The translations under genes were made by a program, and so were the position numbers. From Gammaproteobacteria bacterium (GTDB lineage: Bacteria > Pseudomonadota > Gammaproteobacteria > Ga0077536), in the NCBI GenBank assembly GCA_016191285.1, contig JACPPA010000021.1, forward strand, positions 78,473 to 142,472: a stretch of DNA of 64,000 nucleotides. The letters are read 5' to 3'. Shown piece after piece: positions 26,936-36,338 of this stretch (positions are counted from its first letter, which is position 1; every line of letters begins with the position of its first letter). The notes under the pieces were generated by a model that saw nothing but the letters and a program-made list of their open reading frames with translations, ran no database searches and had not been told where the DNA came from.

Positions 26936-28261
26936 TCACTCCTCGTCCGGTGCCGCGAGTAGCCATTCGTAGACAGGCTTCACTTGCACCATCGATGCCT
27001 TGATGCGTGTGAGCGCATCGCGATCGAGTACGAGTAGTCGCTGCGCAGCGCCTGGGTGATCCTGTGCCGCCTCTCGGAGGGCGCGCAGCTCACGTTCCAG
27101 GGTCGCCGGTGAAGATACGTCGGCACAAACTTGGATCAACGTTTCTCCAGAGCCGCGTTGGCGCGCGAGGAAGTCCACTTCCCAACCATCGCCGGTTTTG
27201 ACATAGGTAATATCGGCGCCGCGCCGCTCGAGTTCGTTCAAGACCACCGTTTCGAGTGCATGACCGACGTTAGCGCGCCCGCTCGAATCGAACGCTTTGA
27301 TGAATCCGGGATCAGCTGGATAGAGCTTACGCGGGTTCGAATTCCGTTTGCGCTCAGACTCCGTCGCGAGCGGCACCGCGCTAATCAGAAAGGCGTCCAT
27401 CAGATGCCCGAGCATCGCGTGCACGGCATCCTTGGCAACACTGTGACCTTGGGCTTTTAGATCGTGATACAGACGATGGGCACTGAAGCTGCTGGCGGGG
27501 TTACGCAGGCACTGTCGGATCAGCCAGCGCAACGCTGCCACTTGCGAGACCGCGTAGCGTTCAACGACGTCGCGAAACAGCACCGCGTCCACATAGCTTT
27601 GCAGCAACTCGATTTGTAGGGATGTGGTTAGACCCTGGGCTTCGGGAAAGCCACCTTGCGAGAGATACTCGCGAAAGCGTTTTTCGATACTTGAACGCTC
27701 TGCCGCCCGCCACAGTCGCGGCGCCTTCTTTGGCTCTTCGCCGCGATGACGCAGGAACTCGCGAAAGCTAAAGGGACGAATAACGGTTGCCATGCCGCGG
27801 CCGCGAAGTGAGGTATGCACTTCACGCGAGAGCATGCGCGCTGACGATCCGGACACCACGATGTCGACCGCTTCTGTGTCGAGTGCGCGACGCACGAAGC
27901 GCTCCCAGCCGGGCACAAACTGGATCTCGTCCAAGAACCAGTGCACCGTCTGGCGGCCCCGCAATGCTGGGTAACGACGGTAGTACTCTTCGAGCAGGAA
28001 ACCCAGCTGCGCAACGTCCACACCGGCTAGTCGATCGTCGTCAAAACTAAGATAGAGCGATTGCTCGGGTGGCAATGATCTGCGGCGCGTCGCCAACAGT
28101 TGGCGTAGGAAGGTTGTTTTGCCTGCGCGGCGCAGCCCGATCACGGCATGCACTTTGCCGGGCACGGCCGGCAGCTCGGCATCGCGGCGTGTCAAACTGG
28201 CCCCGTGCCCCGGTTCGAGGGCCGAGCTCAGTTTCTCTGCCAGCACGGGATGCAAACTCAT
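26936..28261 (-). CDS. AAA+ ATPase with DUF4143 C-terminal domain
   Basis: 441-aa protein of the ATP-binding family widespread in mobile DNA. Walker A is GLRRAGKTT (about residues 42-50), Walker B is VHWFLDEIQ, followed by a VSGSSARML sensor-type segment. The C-terminal domain contains YVKTGDGWEVDFLARQ, which resembles the nuclease-like core of DUF4143. Such proteins have no settled function; defence and toxin-like roles have been proposed. A perfect inverted repeat 18 bp upstream of its start suggests tight control, perhaps autoregulation. It is one of two genes in the tRNA-flanked mini-island. Confidence 0.8.
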   Translation of the reverse strand: MSLHPVLAEKLSSALEPGHGASLTRRDAELPAVPGKVHAVIGLRRAGKTTFLRQLLATRRRSLPPEQSLYLSFDDDRLAGVDVAQLGFLLEEYYRRYPALRGRQTVHWFLDEIQFVPGWERFVRRALDTEAVDIVVSGSSARMLSREVHTSLRGRGMATVIRPFSFREFLRHRGEEPKKAPRLWRAAERSSIEKRFREYLSQGGFPEAQGLTTSLQIELLQSYVDAVLFRDVVERYAVSQVAALRWLIRQCLRNPASSFSAHRLYHDLKAQGHSVAKDAVHAMLGHLMDAFLISAVPLATESERKRNSNPRKLYPADPGFIKAFDSSGRANVGHALETVVLNELERRGADITYVKTGDGWEVDFLARQRGSGETLIQVCADVSSPATLERELRALREAAQDHPGAAQRLLVLDRDALTRIKASMVQVKPVYEWLLAAPDEE

Positions 28262-28278
28262 CGGAGCAGCATCATTTC

Positions 28279-28305
28279 AATGTGTCCTTTTGTCAAGGAC
28301 ACATT
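28279..28305. promoter_or_regulatory. Inverted repeat operator upstream of the DUF4143 ATPase gene
   Basis: Perfect 11-bp arms AATGTGTCCTT and AAGGACACATT around a 5-bp spacer, plus an additional half-site (TGTCCTT) at 28316-28322. On the minus strand it overlaps a TTGACA hexamer. No T-run follows, so an operator is more likely than a terminator. Confidence 0.55.
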
Positions 28306-28483
28306 AGAAACAATCTGTCCTTATTGAAAACACACCTGTACCTCTACGCGTTAGACCGCAAGATCCAGGATCGCCGTGCTCTTAACTTTAGACGGACAAC
28401 ACCAGTCAGTCTTTGACGACGGTTCGTCGGTGACTAAGTTCAACTATGCGCAAATCCCAGCCCTCGCCCGGAGCGATTAAGAC

Positions 28484-29677
28484 TCATCCGCGCCGCGACT
28501 TCGGCCACGTCTTGTTCAACCAGTCGAGCCCGCCGTCGCGTTCCCATACGGCGCGCGCGGACATTCGATACAACCACGCCTCGTGCTTACCGCCGACTGT
28601 GATCCCGCCACCTTCGTCAGCTTTCGGTTGTCGGGGTTTCTCAGCGAGCAACATCTTAAGCGCCACATCATTTTCCTCAATTGCCACCAACAACTCATCC
28701 CGCGCGTCCGGATCGCGACCAATGGTGAACAACGCAAGAATTCGATTAAGGGCGGGCCCACAAAAATCGCCGGGATAGTGGTCCGTGAGCTCGATGGCTT
28801 TTTCTGGCCAACCGCGCGTTAGGTACGCACAGCTCAACTGCTCGCGGATCCCGTGGTTATCGTTGGGATTCAGTGCAAGCAACAGTTCGGCGTGTTTAAT
28901 GAAGTCGTCACTTGCGACGCCGCGCGCCGGATCATGCAACGCGCGATAAGCCCGCTGAACCAGGAGGCGCAGCGCCGGGCGATTCTCCATCCAGCCCCAA
29001 GGCAAGAGGCCTTTACTTAGCGCCGCGTCCAGATTCACTTTTAGCAACGCCACGCCGCGTGTGAGCAATGATTCTAGGAGGGACGGGCCAGCGACCATCG
29101 TTACCAACGCATGCACACTGAGCACAAGATCGTCGAGGACTTCAAAACTTTGCCAGCACAGTGGATGCTGGGCGAGAAAATCCAACCACCGTTCGGGTTC
29201 GTCCCACGTGTCTTCGTCGACAGCGCCAGTAGCAGTGAGTAAAGGCTTCACTTGAGGAAATACGGTGGACCAACCCGCTTCGAGAGATTTGAGTGCCGGG
29301 TCCGGTTCGAGCCTACGCTCGCCGTGACCCACTATGTTCACGGTGTAATGCGCCACCGCCGCCGGTGCCGTCGCAAATAATGCTTCGATACCGGCTATCT
29401 CGGGGTTGCGCTCCCGATCAACGTTCGCGGCAGCCATCGAAGGATCTTCCCGAACTGACCGCACAAAGCGGATCAATTCCGTCAGTGCGGGATCGCGCAT
29501 TCGTTCCAGGCGCGCCAGCCAGAATGTCGCGCGTTCGCGCGCTTGATCGTGTCGACCTTCCGTAATCAGTAACGTCAATTCAAGCAACGCATGCGACGGG
29601 CTATCAGGATCCATACGTTGTGCGTCCGCGAACACTCGCCACGCGCCGGCGAAATCGCCCCCGTCGGCTAACATCAT
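28484..29677 (-). CDS. TPR-like hypothetical protein, probably N-terminally truncated
   Basis: 397-aa, mostly helical protein. The N-terminal 60 residues read like TPR helices (GDFAGAWRVFADAQRMDPDS, then LLITEGRHDQARERA), as does a later stretch (LLLALNPNDNHGIREQLSC, AYLTRGWPEKAIEL). No catalytic motif. The frame begins exactly where an integrase C-terminal fragment on the opposite strand begins, and an in-frame stop lies 12 bp upstream, so earlier TPR repeats were probably lost at a recombination junction. Function unknown; cargo gene of the tRNA island. Confidence 0.6.
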   Translation of the reverse strand: MMLADGGDFAGAWRVFADAQRMDPDSPSHALLELTLLITEGRHDQARERATFWLARLERMRDPALTELIRFVRSVREDPSMAAANVDRERNPEIAGIEALFATAPAAVAHYTVNIVGHGERRLEPDPALKSLEAGWSTVFPQVKPLLTATGAVDEDTWDEPERWLDFLAQHPLCWQSFEVLDDLVLSVHALVTMVAGPSLLESLLTRGVALLKVNLDAALSKGLLPWGWMENRPALRLLVQRAYRALHDPARGVASDDFIKHAELLLALNPNDNHGIREQLSCAYLTRGWPEKAIELTDHYPGDFCGPALNRILALFTIGRDPDARDELLVAIEENDVALKMLLAEKPRQPKADEGGGITVGGKHEAWLYRMSARAVWERDGGLDWLNKTWPKSRRG

Positions 29678-29830
29678 ACTGCGTCGCTACTGGGGCATCG
29701 ATCGGGGCGGATCACGACGCACTATTCAGCGGCCGAGCTTTCTCGGCTCATTGAGGCTGCGAATAGTATTTGTGATCGGGAAGGCACTAGACCCGACTTG
29801 GTGGTACTGCGGCGCCTCAACATTTGTTGA
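29675..29830 (+). pseudogene. C-terminal remnant of a tyrosine-type integrase (element A)
   Basis: 52 codons read HTASLLGHRSGRITTHYSAA, then ELSRLIEAAN... to a TGA at 29828-29830. The LGHxSxxxTTHYS block is the catalytic H/W-x2-R plus Tyr region of phage integrases. The gene's N-terminal 300 or so codons are gone. It points at the 3' end of tRNA-Lys, 65 bp away, the usual arrangement for an integrase beside its attachment site. Confidence 0.75.
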
Positions 29831-29853
29831 GTCCCGCAAAAATCCCGCACGGA
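29828..29853 (+). repeat. Island end repeat, possible integrase arm-type site (right)
   Basis: TGAGTCCCGCAAAAATCCCG followed by CACGGA begins with the integrase stop codon. It is the near-identical partner of 26753-26779. Confidence 0.5.
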
Positions 29854-29895
29854 CGATGCGAACTCTTCGACGGGGTTCGTAAGCCATTGAAACAA

Positions 29896-29971
29896 TGGTG
29901 CGCCGTGTAGGGTTCGAACCTACGACCAACGGATTAAAAGTCCGCTGCTCTACCAGCTGAGCTAACGGCGC
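29896..29971 (-). tRNA. tRNA-Lys (anticodon TTT)
   Basis: On the minus strand the 76-nt gene folds into a full cloverleaf: acceptor GCGCCGT/ACGGCGC, D arm GCTCAGCTGGTAGAGC, anticodon arm GCGGA-CTTTTAA-TCCGT, T arm GTAGG-TTCGAAC-CCTAC and an encoded CCA. The anticodon TTT reads lysine codons. It is the integration target of the island to its left; the 3' half is duplicated at 26616-26663. Confidence 0.97.
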
Positions 29972-30122
29972 CAGGCAGGCAAAAAGAGGCGCGGATGATA
30001 GCCACGCGGGCGTACTGGCACAAGCAAAACGGCTGCTTGGTATCGCGCTTAAGGGATCGCGCCCCTTGAAAAATTTAGTTAAGCCCCTATCTTGCCCCGG
30101 CTGATTCAGCCCTGAGGACCCT

Positions 30123-30506
30123 ATGCCAACGTATTCCTATAAATGCTCGTCGTGCGGACACCAGCTCGAAGTGGTCCAACGCATGAGCGAAGATGCACTC
30201 AAAGATTGTCCGGATTGTCAGGCGCCTACCCTCATTAAACAGATCCAGGCGGTAGGCTTCGCCCTCAAAGGAACTGGCTGGTATGTGACCGATTTTCGCG
30301 ATAAGGGTAAGGCGGCGAAGAAAGCCGAAGAGGATGCGCCCGCCAAATCGGAGACCACTGGCGAGTCTAAGCCGGAGACTAAACCCGACACGAAGCCCGA
30401 CACCAAATCCGAGACCAAGTCCGACTCCAAATCCGAGACCAAGAGCGAGACCAAGAGCGAAACCAAAACCGAATCGAAACCGGCCGCGAGTAGCCCTGAG
30501 ACCTGA
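30123..30506 (+). CDS. FmdB-family zinc-ribbon protein with low-complexity tail
   Basis: 127-aa protein. The first ~70 residues are the FmdB-type zinc ribbon, MPTYSYKCSSCGHQLE with a second Cys pair in DCPDCQAP, then ALKGTGWYVTDFRDKG. Residues about 78-127 are an acidic/basic repeat tail of K-x-E/D-T/S-K units (KPETKPDTK...). The family is called a putative regulator, but its role is unproven. The gene precedes aspS, a common gammaproteobacterial neighbour. About 190 bp separate them and probably contain the aspS promoter. Confidence 0.85.
   Translation: MPTYSYKCSSCGHQLEVVQRMSEDALKDCPDCQAPTLIKQIQAVGFALKGTGWYVTDFRDKGKAAKKAEEDAPAKSETTGESKPETKPDTKPDTKSETKSDSKSETKSETKSETKTESKPAASSPET
30370..30483 (+). 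repeat. Tandem short repeats in the FmdB tail
   Basis: Imperfect 12-bp units of the type GAGACCAAGTCC/AGC, repeated about nine times, encode the K-x-E-T/S tail. It is a slippage-prone coding repeat and not a CRISPR: units are contiguous and lack spacers. Confidence 0.7.
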
Positions 30507-30698
30507 GTAATTGGCTCGTGCTGCCCGCACGAAACATGGCGGCGAGACGCGCATGCGGCGTTGCGGCATCTGGCCGCAATCCGTATGATTCCGGCCCTTC
30601 AGGCCGTGTAAGGGCGTCACGAGCGAGCGCAGTAGTTTTTACACGACCTGCCTTGCCGGTAAGCTCCTGATCTCGTCTTTGTACTAAGAGTCTCTGTC

Positions 30699-32480
30699 AT
30701 GCGCACCCATTATTGCGGCCACGTTGTCGAATCTCTGGTCGGCCAGACAGTAACGGTCTGCGGCTGGGTGCATCATCGGCGTGACCATGGGGGCGTGATT
30801 TTTATCGATCTGCGCGATCGCGAAGGCGTGGTGCAGGTAGTCATTGATCCGGACACGCCGGCGGCCTTCCGCACCGCTGAGTCGGTGCGTGGGGAATTCG
30901 TCCTGAAAGCGACCGGTAAGGTTCGGCCGCGACCGGCGGGGACTGTGAATGCAAATCTTGCGACGGGTGCGATCGAACTCTTGGTGAGCGATCTGGAAGT
31001 CCTCAATACCGCGCATCCGCCGCCGTTTCAGATCGATGATCCCAATGTACAAGAAGAAACGCGCCTGCGTTTCCGCTACATCGATCTGCGCAGCGCACGC
31101 ATGCAGAACAACCTCATGCTGCGCGCGAAGGTCGCCCGTTACCTGCGACGTTTTCTCGATGCCGAGGGTTTCCTCGATATCGAAACCCCGATGCTGACCA
31201 AGGCCACGCCGGAAGGCGCGCGCGATTATCTGGTGCCGAGTCGCACGCATCCCGGGCGTTTCTTCGCGTTGCCGCAGTCGCAGCAACTGTTCAAACAACT
31301 GCTGATGATGTCGGGATTCGATCGCTACTACCAAATCGTCCGCTGCTTCCGCGATGAGGACCTGCGGGCCGATCGTCAGCCCGAATTCACGCAGCTCGAT
31401 ATTGAAATGTCCTTTGTCGATGAACAGGCAGTATGCGGGTTGATGGAACGGATGATCCGCGAACTGTTCAAAGAAGTGATGGGCGTGACCTTGGATGCGC
31501 CGTTCCCGCGCATGACTTATCACGACACGATGCAGCGCTACGGTAGCGACCGGCCTGATCTGCGCAATCCATTGGAGCTGGTCGAACTCGCTGACCTCAT
31601 GCAGGACGTGGAGTTCAAGGTCTTTGCGAGCGCGGCCAAGGATCCCGCCGCGCGCATCGCCGCGCTGCGCGCGCCCGGCGGCGGCGCGCTGTCGCGCAAG
31701 CAACTCGATGACTATGCGGAATTCGTCGCGATTTACGGCGCTAAGGGCCTGGCTTACATCAAGGTCAACGATCTCGCGGCGGGTCGCGACGGATTGCAAT
31801 CGCCGATTTTAAAATTCCTGCCGGACGCAACGCTGAGTGCAATTCTGCAACGCACGGGCGCCGAATCAGGTGATGTGATTTTCTTCGGCGCCGATAATGC
31901 CAAGGTAGTCAATGCCGCGCTCGGCGCGCTGCGCGATAAAGTCGCGGCGGATCTCAATTTGGTCGCCGACGCCTGGCGGCCGCTGTGGGTTATCGATTTC
32001 CCGATGTTTGACTGGGATGCCGAATCCAAACGCTGGCAAGCCTTGCATCATCCCTTCACGGCGCCGCACGCCACGGCCGACGCGGTGGCGCAAAATCCGG
32101 GCACGGCGTTGTCGCGAGCCTACGATCTGGTCTTGAACGGATCGGAAATTGGCGGCGGCTCAATCCGCATTCATCGACCGGAGATGCAAACGGCGGTGTT
32201 CTCATTGCTCGGTATCGAAGCCGAGGAAGCGCGCGCGAAATTCGGCTTTCTGCTCGACGCCCTGCAATACGGCTGTCCACCGCACGGCGGCATTGCCTTT
32301 GGCTTGGATCGGTTGGTCATGCTGCTTGCGGGGGAACGATCGATCCGCGAAGTGATTGCCTTTCCGAAGACGCAAACCGCGTCCTGCCCGTTGACTGCCG
32401 CACCGACAGCGGTGGGTGAACTCCAGCTGCTGGAACTCGGGGTGCGTCTGCGGCGGAGCGAGCCCGCGGCCGGGACGTGA
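30699..32480 (+). CDS. aspS: Aspartyl-tRNA synthetase
   Basis: 593-aa class II synthetase that attaches aspartate to tRNA-Asp in the cytoplasm. The N-terminal anticodon-binding OB fold ([20 protein letters not shown]) is followed by the catalytic motifs 2 ([19 protein letters not shown]) and 3 ([12 protein letters not shown]), with the bacterial GAD insertion domain (about residues 300-420) between them. Length is normal for the bacterial type. The usual neighbour yebC is not found downstream; nadA follows instead. Whether it also charges tRNA-Asn cannot be judged by eye. Confidence 0.96.
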   Translation: MRTHYCGHVVESLVGQTVTVCGWVHHRRDHGGVIFIDLRDREGVVQVVIDPDTPAAFRTAESVRGEFVLKATGKVRPRPAGTVNANLATGAIELLVSDLEVLNTAHPPPFQIDDPNVQEETRLRFRYIDLRSARMQNNLMLRAKVARYLRRFLDAEGFLDIETPMLTKATPEGARDYLVPSRTHPGRFFALPQSQQLFKQLLMMSGFDRYYQIVRCFRDEDLRADRQPEFTQLDIEMSFVDEQAVCGLMERMIRELFKEVMGVTLDAPFPRMTYHDTMQRYGSDRPDLRNPLELVELADLMQDVEFKVFASAAKDPAARIAALRAPGGGALSRKQLDDYAEFVAIYGAKGLAYIKVNDLAAGRDGLQSPILKFLPDATLSAILQRTGAESGDVIFFGADNAKVVNAALGALRDKVAADLNLVADAWRPLWVIDFPMFDWDAESKRWQALHHPFTAPHATADAVAQNPGTALSRAYDLVLNGSEIGGGSIRIHRPEMQTAVFSLLGIEAEEARAKFGFLLDALQYGCPPHGGIAFGLDRLVMLLAGERSIREVIAFPKTQTASCPLTAAPTAVGELQLLELGVRLRRSEPAAGT

Positions 32481-32544
32481 GCGCTGCTCGAAATTCCGGA
32501 CGGTCCGTGCGATAAAGCGCGCACAGTGAGCGGAGTCTCAAATC

Positions 32545-33627
32545 ATGTCTGCCGTCAGCGATTCAATTCAAACCATCCACTTCAAGGCGCCACCGTTTGT
32601 GGTGCCGCCAACCGTCGTTGAATGTCTCGACCCGACTGAGCGCGCGGCCTTAAGAGCCGAAATCAAAGCGCTACTGAAGCGCGAAGACGCGGTGCTGGTC
32701 GCGCATTACTACACCGACCCAGAGCTGCAATCCCTAGCCGACGAAACCGGCGGGCACGTGTCCGATTCGCTCGACATGGCGCGCTTCGGATTCGAGCATC
32801 CGGCCCGCACCTTGGTGGTGGCTGGCGTACGCTTCATGGGCGAGACCGCGAAAATCTTAAGTCCCGGAAAGCGGGTGTTGATGCCCGACCTAGCGGCCGA
32901 ATGCTCGCTCGATTTGGGCTGCCCGGCCGCCGAATTCAGCGCTTTCTGTGATCAACACCCCGAGCGCACGGTGGTGGTCTATGCCAACACCAGCGCGGCC
33001 GTTAAAGCCCGTGCCGATTGGATGGTGACGTCCGGCAGTGCGGTCGACGTCGTGCGGCATCTCCAAGCGCAAGGTAAGAAAATCCTGTGGGCGCCGGATA
33101 AATACTTAGGTCATTACATCCGCGAACAAACCGGCGCTGACATGTTGCTGTGGAATGGCGCGTGCATCGTGCACGAGGAGTTCAAAGGGCGCGAACTTGC
33201 CGAACTGCGCGCCGTGCATCCGGACGCCAAAGTCTTGGTCCACCCGGAATCGCCGCCGTCGGTGATCGCACAAGCCGATCTGGTGAGTTCGACGAGCGGT
33301 CTCATCAAAGCCGTGAAAACCATGTCGGCGCAAAAATTCATCGTCGCGACCGATAGCGGTATTTTCTACAAGATGCGTCAGGCGGCGCCGGATAAAACCG
33401 TCATCGAAGCGCCAACCGCCGGCCGCTCGGCAACCTGTCGCAGTTGTGCGCATTGCCCGTGGATGGCGATGAATGGCTTGAGGAAGCTGGCCGCAGCGCT
33501 ACGCGACGGCCACAACCAAGTTCAAGTCGAACCTTCCATCATTACGCGCGCAGCCGCGCCGATTAAGCGCTTACTCGAATTCTCGGCCGCGCAGCACAAG
33601 ATTGTGTTAGGCAATAACGACGCGTGA
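32545..33627 (+). CDS. nadA: Quinolinate synthase A
   Basis: 360-aa iron-sulphur enzyme that condenses iminoaspartate with dihydroxyacetone phosphate to quinolinate in de novo NAD synthesis. Typical segments are [43 protein letters not shown] and, near the C-terminus, [15 protein letters not shown], which holds a cluster-binding cysteine. It lies between aspS and ruvC. The nadB partner is not in the window. Confidence 0.95.
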   Translation: MSAVSDSIQTIHFKAPPFVVPPTVVECLDPTERAALRAEIKALLKREDAVLVAHYYTDPELQSLADETGGHVSDSLDMARFGFEHPARTLVVAGVRFMGETAKILSPGKRVLMPDLAAECSLDLGCPAAEFSAFCDQHPERTVVVYANTSAAVKARADWMVTSGSAVDVVRHLQAQGKKILWAPDKYLGHYIREQTGADMLLWNGACIVHEEFKGRELAELRAVHPDAKVLVHPESPPSVIAQADLVSSTSGLIKAVKTMSAQKFIVATDSGIFYKMRQAAPDKTVIEAPTAGRSATCRSCAHCPWMAMNGLRKLAAALRDGHNQVQVEPSIITRAAAPIKRLLEFSAAQHKIVLGNNDA

Positions 33628-33679
33628 GTCAGCAACTTTCGTCATCGCGCGCGGCGCGCATTCGATTCCACCCGCGCGC

Positions 33680-34198
33680 ATGACCATCATCATCGGCATC
33701 GACCCCGGTTCGCGCATTACTGGCTACGGTGTAGTGGCGATGGAGAAAGCACGCGCGGTGCATCTCACCAGCGGCTGCATCGAGATCGCCGAACTCGCGT
33801 TCGAAGCCCGGCTCTGCGTTATTTTTGACGCGATTACGGCGATTGTGCGGGAATTCGAACCGACCGAAGCGGCGGTCGAAAAGATCTTCATGAACCGCAA
33901 TGCCGATTCCGCGATCAAATTGGGTCAGGCGCGTGGCGCGGCGCTGGTGGCGCTCGCCAAGCAAGGCCTGGCTGTCCATGAATATTCGCCTAATCAAATC
34001 AAGCAAGCGATTGTGGGGCGCGGGCACGCCGAAAAAGCACAGGTCCAACATATGATCAAGGCGCTCTTAAGCTTATCTTCAGCGCCCAAGGCGGATGCCG
34101 CGGATGCCCTGGCGACAGCAATGTGTCACGGCCACACGCAGCAAGGTTTAGTCGCGGTGCGCAGCGCACGACGCGCCCGCGCGGGACGTTACTCATGA
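33680..34198 (+). CDS. ruvC: Holliday-junction resolvase RuvC
   Basis: 172-aa endonuclease that cuts Holliday junctions during recombinational repair. The first catalytic Asp is D8 in IIGIDPGSRITGYGV; the acidic segment EAAVEKIFMNRNADSAIKLG and the C-terminal DAADALATAMCH contain the remaining active-site residues. The ATGA overlap with ruvA means coupled translation of the resolvase and its branch-migration partner. Confidence 0.96.
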   Translation: MTIIIGIDPGSRITGYGVVAMEKARAVHLTSGCIEIAELAFEARLCVIFDAITAIVREFEPTEAAVEKIFMNRNADSAIKLGQARGAALVALAKQGLAVHEYSPNQIKQAIVGRGHAEKAQVQHMIKALLSLSSAPKADAADALATAMCHGHTQQGLVAVRSARRARAGRYS

Positions 34199-34797
34199 TT
34201 GGCCGGATCCGCGGCCTGCTAGTCGAAAAGCGGCCGCCGCGAATGCTGGTCGAATGCCACGGCGTGGGTTACGAGATCGAAGCCCCGATGACAACTTTTT
34301 GGGCGCTGCCCGAGATCAATCACGAAGTCACGCTGCATACCCACCTCATTGTGCGGGAGGACGCGCAATTACTATTCGGCTTTGCCACGCTCGCCGAGCG
34401 GCGGCTGTTTCAGAGCCTGCTCAAGGTCAACGGTGTGGGCGCCAAAATGGCGGTGACGATCCTCTCCGGGATCCAGGCCGATGAGTTCGTTGTCTGTATT
34501 CAACGTGGCGATACCGCGCGTTTGACCGGACTGCCGGGCATCGGCAAAAAAACCGCCGAGCGCCTAATCGTTGAAATGCGCGACCGGGTGACCGATTGGA
34601 CGGACAGCGAGCCCTTTGCGCCGAATCGTGTGGCAAGCGGCGCGCCACCGGACGCACTGAGCGATGCGGTCAGCGGATTGATCGCCTTGGGCTATAAGCC
34701 ACAGGAGGCGAGCAAGCTTGTCCATGGCCTTGAGCTCGCGGGCAAGTCGAGTGAAATGATCATCCGCGAGGTGCTGCGTGGTCTCGCGAAAAGTTAA
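34195..34797 (+). CDS. ruvA: Holliday-junction branch migration protein RuvA
   Basis: 200-aa junction-binding subunit that loads RuvB. MIGRIRGLLVEKRPPRML begins the OB-fold domain; two helix-hairpin-helix motifs (VNGVGAKMAVTIL and LPGIGKKTAERLI) and a C-terminal domain that contacts RuvB (DALSDAVSGLIALGYKPQEA) follow. The start at 34195 overlapping the ruvC stop is chosen because earlier in-frame starts lie within ruvC and lack homology. Confidence 0.96.
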   Translation: MIGRIRGLLVEKRPPRMLVECHGVGYEIEAPMTTFWALPEINHEVTLHTHLIVREDAQLLFGFATLAERRLFQSLLKVNGVGAKMAVTILSGIQADEFVVCIQRGDTARLTGLPGIGKKTAERLIVEMRDRVTDWTDSEPFAPNRVASGAPPDALSDAVSGLIALGYKPQEASKLVHGLELAGKSSEMIIREVLRGLAKS

Positions 34798-34873
34798 AGC
34801 ATCACCCGGATCGTTAACCCTAAATTCATGCGTAGTAGGTTAAACTTGCACGGAGTTTCAAACCCCGCCTTCG

Positions 34874-35911
34874 ATGTCTAACCGGATTACCTCGCCCGCC
34901 TCCAGTCCCGACGACGCTGCGCTTGACCACGCCATTCGTCCGCGTCGTCTCGCCGACTACATTGGGCAACCCGCGGTCCATGAACAAATGGAGATCTTTA
35001 TCGGCGCGGCGCGACAGCGCGGTGAGGCGCTCGATCACGTCCTCATCTTCGGGCCACCGGGTTTAGGTAAGACTACGTTGGCGCACATCATTGCCAACGA
35101 ATTGGGCGTGAACTTACGCCAAACCTCGGGCCCGGTGTTGGAACGGCCGGGCGATCTCGCCGCGTTGTTAACGAATCTCGAACCGCGCGATGTGTTGTTC
35201 ATCGATGAGATCCATCGCTTAAGTCCGGTGGTCGAAGAAATTTTGTATCCGGCGCTCGAGGATTTTCAGCTCGACATCATGATCGGCGAAGGGCCGGCCG
35301 CGCGCGCGCTGAAACTCGATCTGCCGCCGTTTACGTTGGTGGGCGCGACCACGCGCGCCGGGCTTCTAACTTCGCCACTGCGCGATCGCTTCGGTATCGT
35401 GCAGCGCTTGGAGTTCTACACGGTGCCCGATCTCGCGCACATCGTGACGCGTGCGGCGCGTATTCTCGACGTTCCGATCGAGACCCGCGGCGCGCTTGAG
35501 ATCGCCGGGCGCTCGCGCGGCACTCCACGCATTGCAAATCGCTTGCTCCGCCGCGCGCGCGATTATGCCCAAGTCAAAGCCGACGGCCGCTTAAGCGCCG
35601 AGATCTCGGCCCGCGCGCTCGATATGCTTAATGTGGACGTGCAAGGGTTTGACGTCATGGATCGCAAGCTGCTGCTGACCATCATGCAGAAATTCGACGG
35701 TGGACCGGTGGGTGTTGACAGCTTGGCGGCCGCGATCAGCGAAGAACGGGGCACCATCGAGGATGTGATTGAGCCGTTTCTGATCCAACAGGGATTCATC
35801 CTGCGGACCGCGCGCGGCCGGATGGCGACGCGCCAGGCGTGGCAGCACTTTGGCCTGACGCCGCCCGCCAGCAGCGCCGTGCCCGCCGACCTTTTCGATG
35901 GCGTTGACTAA
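34874..35911 (+). CDS. ruvB: Holliday-junction branch migration helicase RuvB
   Basis: 345-aa AAA+ motor that drives branch migration with RuvA. Walker A is [11 protein letters not shown] (from about residue 60), Walker B is [11 protein letters not shown], the arginine-finger/sensor region [19 protein letters not shown], and the C-terminal winged helix ([19 protein letters not shown]) is complete. It is 76 bp downstream of ruvA, so it is probably in the same operon, possibly with its own promoter. Confidence 0.97.
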   Translation: MSNRITSPASSPDDAALDHAIRPRRLADYIGQPAVHEQMEIFIGAARQRGEALDHVLIFGPPGLGKTTLAHIIANELGVNLRQTSGPVLERPGDLAALLTNLEPRDVLFIDEIHRLSPVVEEILYPALEDFQLDIMIGEGPAARALKLDLPPFTLVGATTRAGLLTSPLRDRFGIVQRLEFYTVPDLAHIVTRAARILDVPIETRGALEIAGRSRGTPRIANRLLRRARDYAQVKADGRLSAEISARALDMLNVDVQGFDVMDRKLLLTIMQKFDGGPVGVDSLAAAISEERGTIEDVIEPFLIQQGFILRTARGRMATRQAWQHFGLTPPASSAVPADLFDGVD

Positions 35912-35930
35912 GATCGAGCTGCGCCCCGCC

Positions 35931-36338
35931 ATGTCGGAATTTTGTCTACCGATTCGAGTCTATTACGAGGACACGGACGCCGCGGGGATTGTTTATCACG
36001 CGAATTATTTGAAGTACATGGAGCGCGCGCGCACCGAATGGCTGCGCGCGCTCGGGTTTGAACAGGACCGGCTCGCGCGACTCCATGGCATTGCTTTCGT
36101 GGTGTGTGATGCGACGCTTAAGTTTATTCGACCGGCGAAATTTGACGATCAGTTGGAATCGATCTGCCGCCTTACGCGTTGCGGCCGCGCCTCGGTCGAG
36201 TTTGAGCAATTACTTGTCGGGCTGGATAAAACCGTCGTGTGCCGCGGACTAATCAGGGTGGGATGTGTCGATTTTCGCGCGATGGTGCCAAAGGCGATGC
36301 CTAAGAACGTTTATTTGGGAATAAAGCATGCAAGGTGA
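35931..36338 (+). CDS. ybgC: Acyl-CoA thioesterase YbgC (Tol-Pal associated)
   Basis: 135-aa hotdog-fold thioesterase, the usual first gene of the tol-pal cluster. The catalytic signature VYYEDTDAAGIVYHANYLKY and ERARTEWLRALG are intact. The start at 35931 (MSEFCLPIRV) matches the family; an earlier in-frame ATG at 35898 would overlap ruvB by 14 bp. It overlaps tolQ by 11 bp. The substrate is probably short-chain acyl-CoA; its link to Tol-Pal is conserved but not understood. Confidence 0.92.
   Translation: MSEFCLPIRVYYEDTDAAGIVYHANYLKYMERARTEWLRALGFEQDRLARLHGIAFVVCDATLKFIRPAKFDDQLESICRLTRCGRASVEFEQLLVGLDKTVVCRGLIRVGCVDFRAMVPKAMPKNVYLGIKHAR

Noticed and set aside
30370-30483. Regular repeats that could suggest a CRISPR
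   Set aside because: Contiguous 12-bp coding units without spacers that encode the FmdB tail; no CRISPR array or cas gene anywhere in the window.
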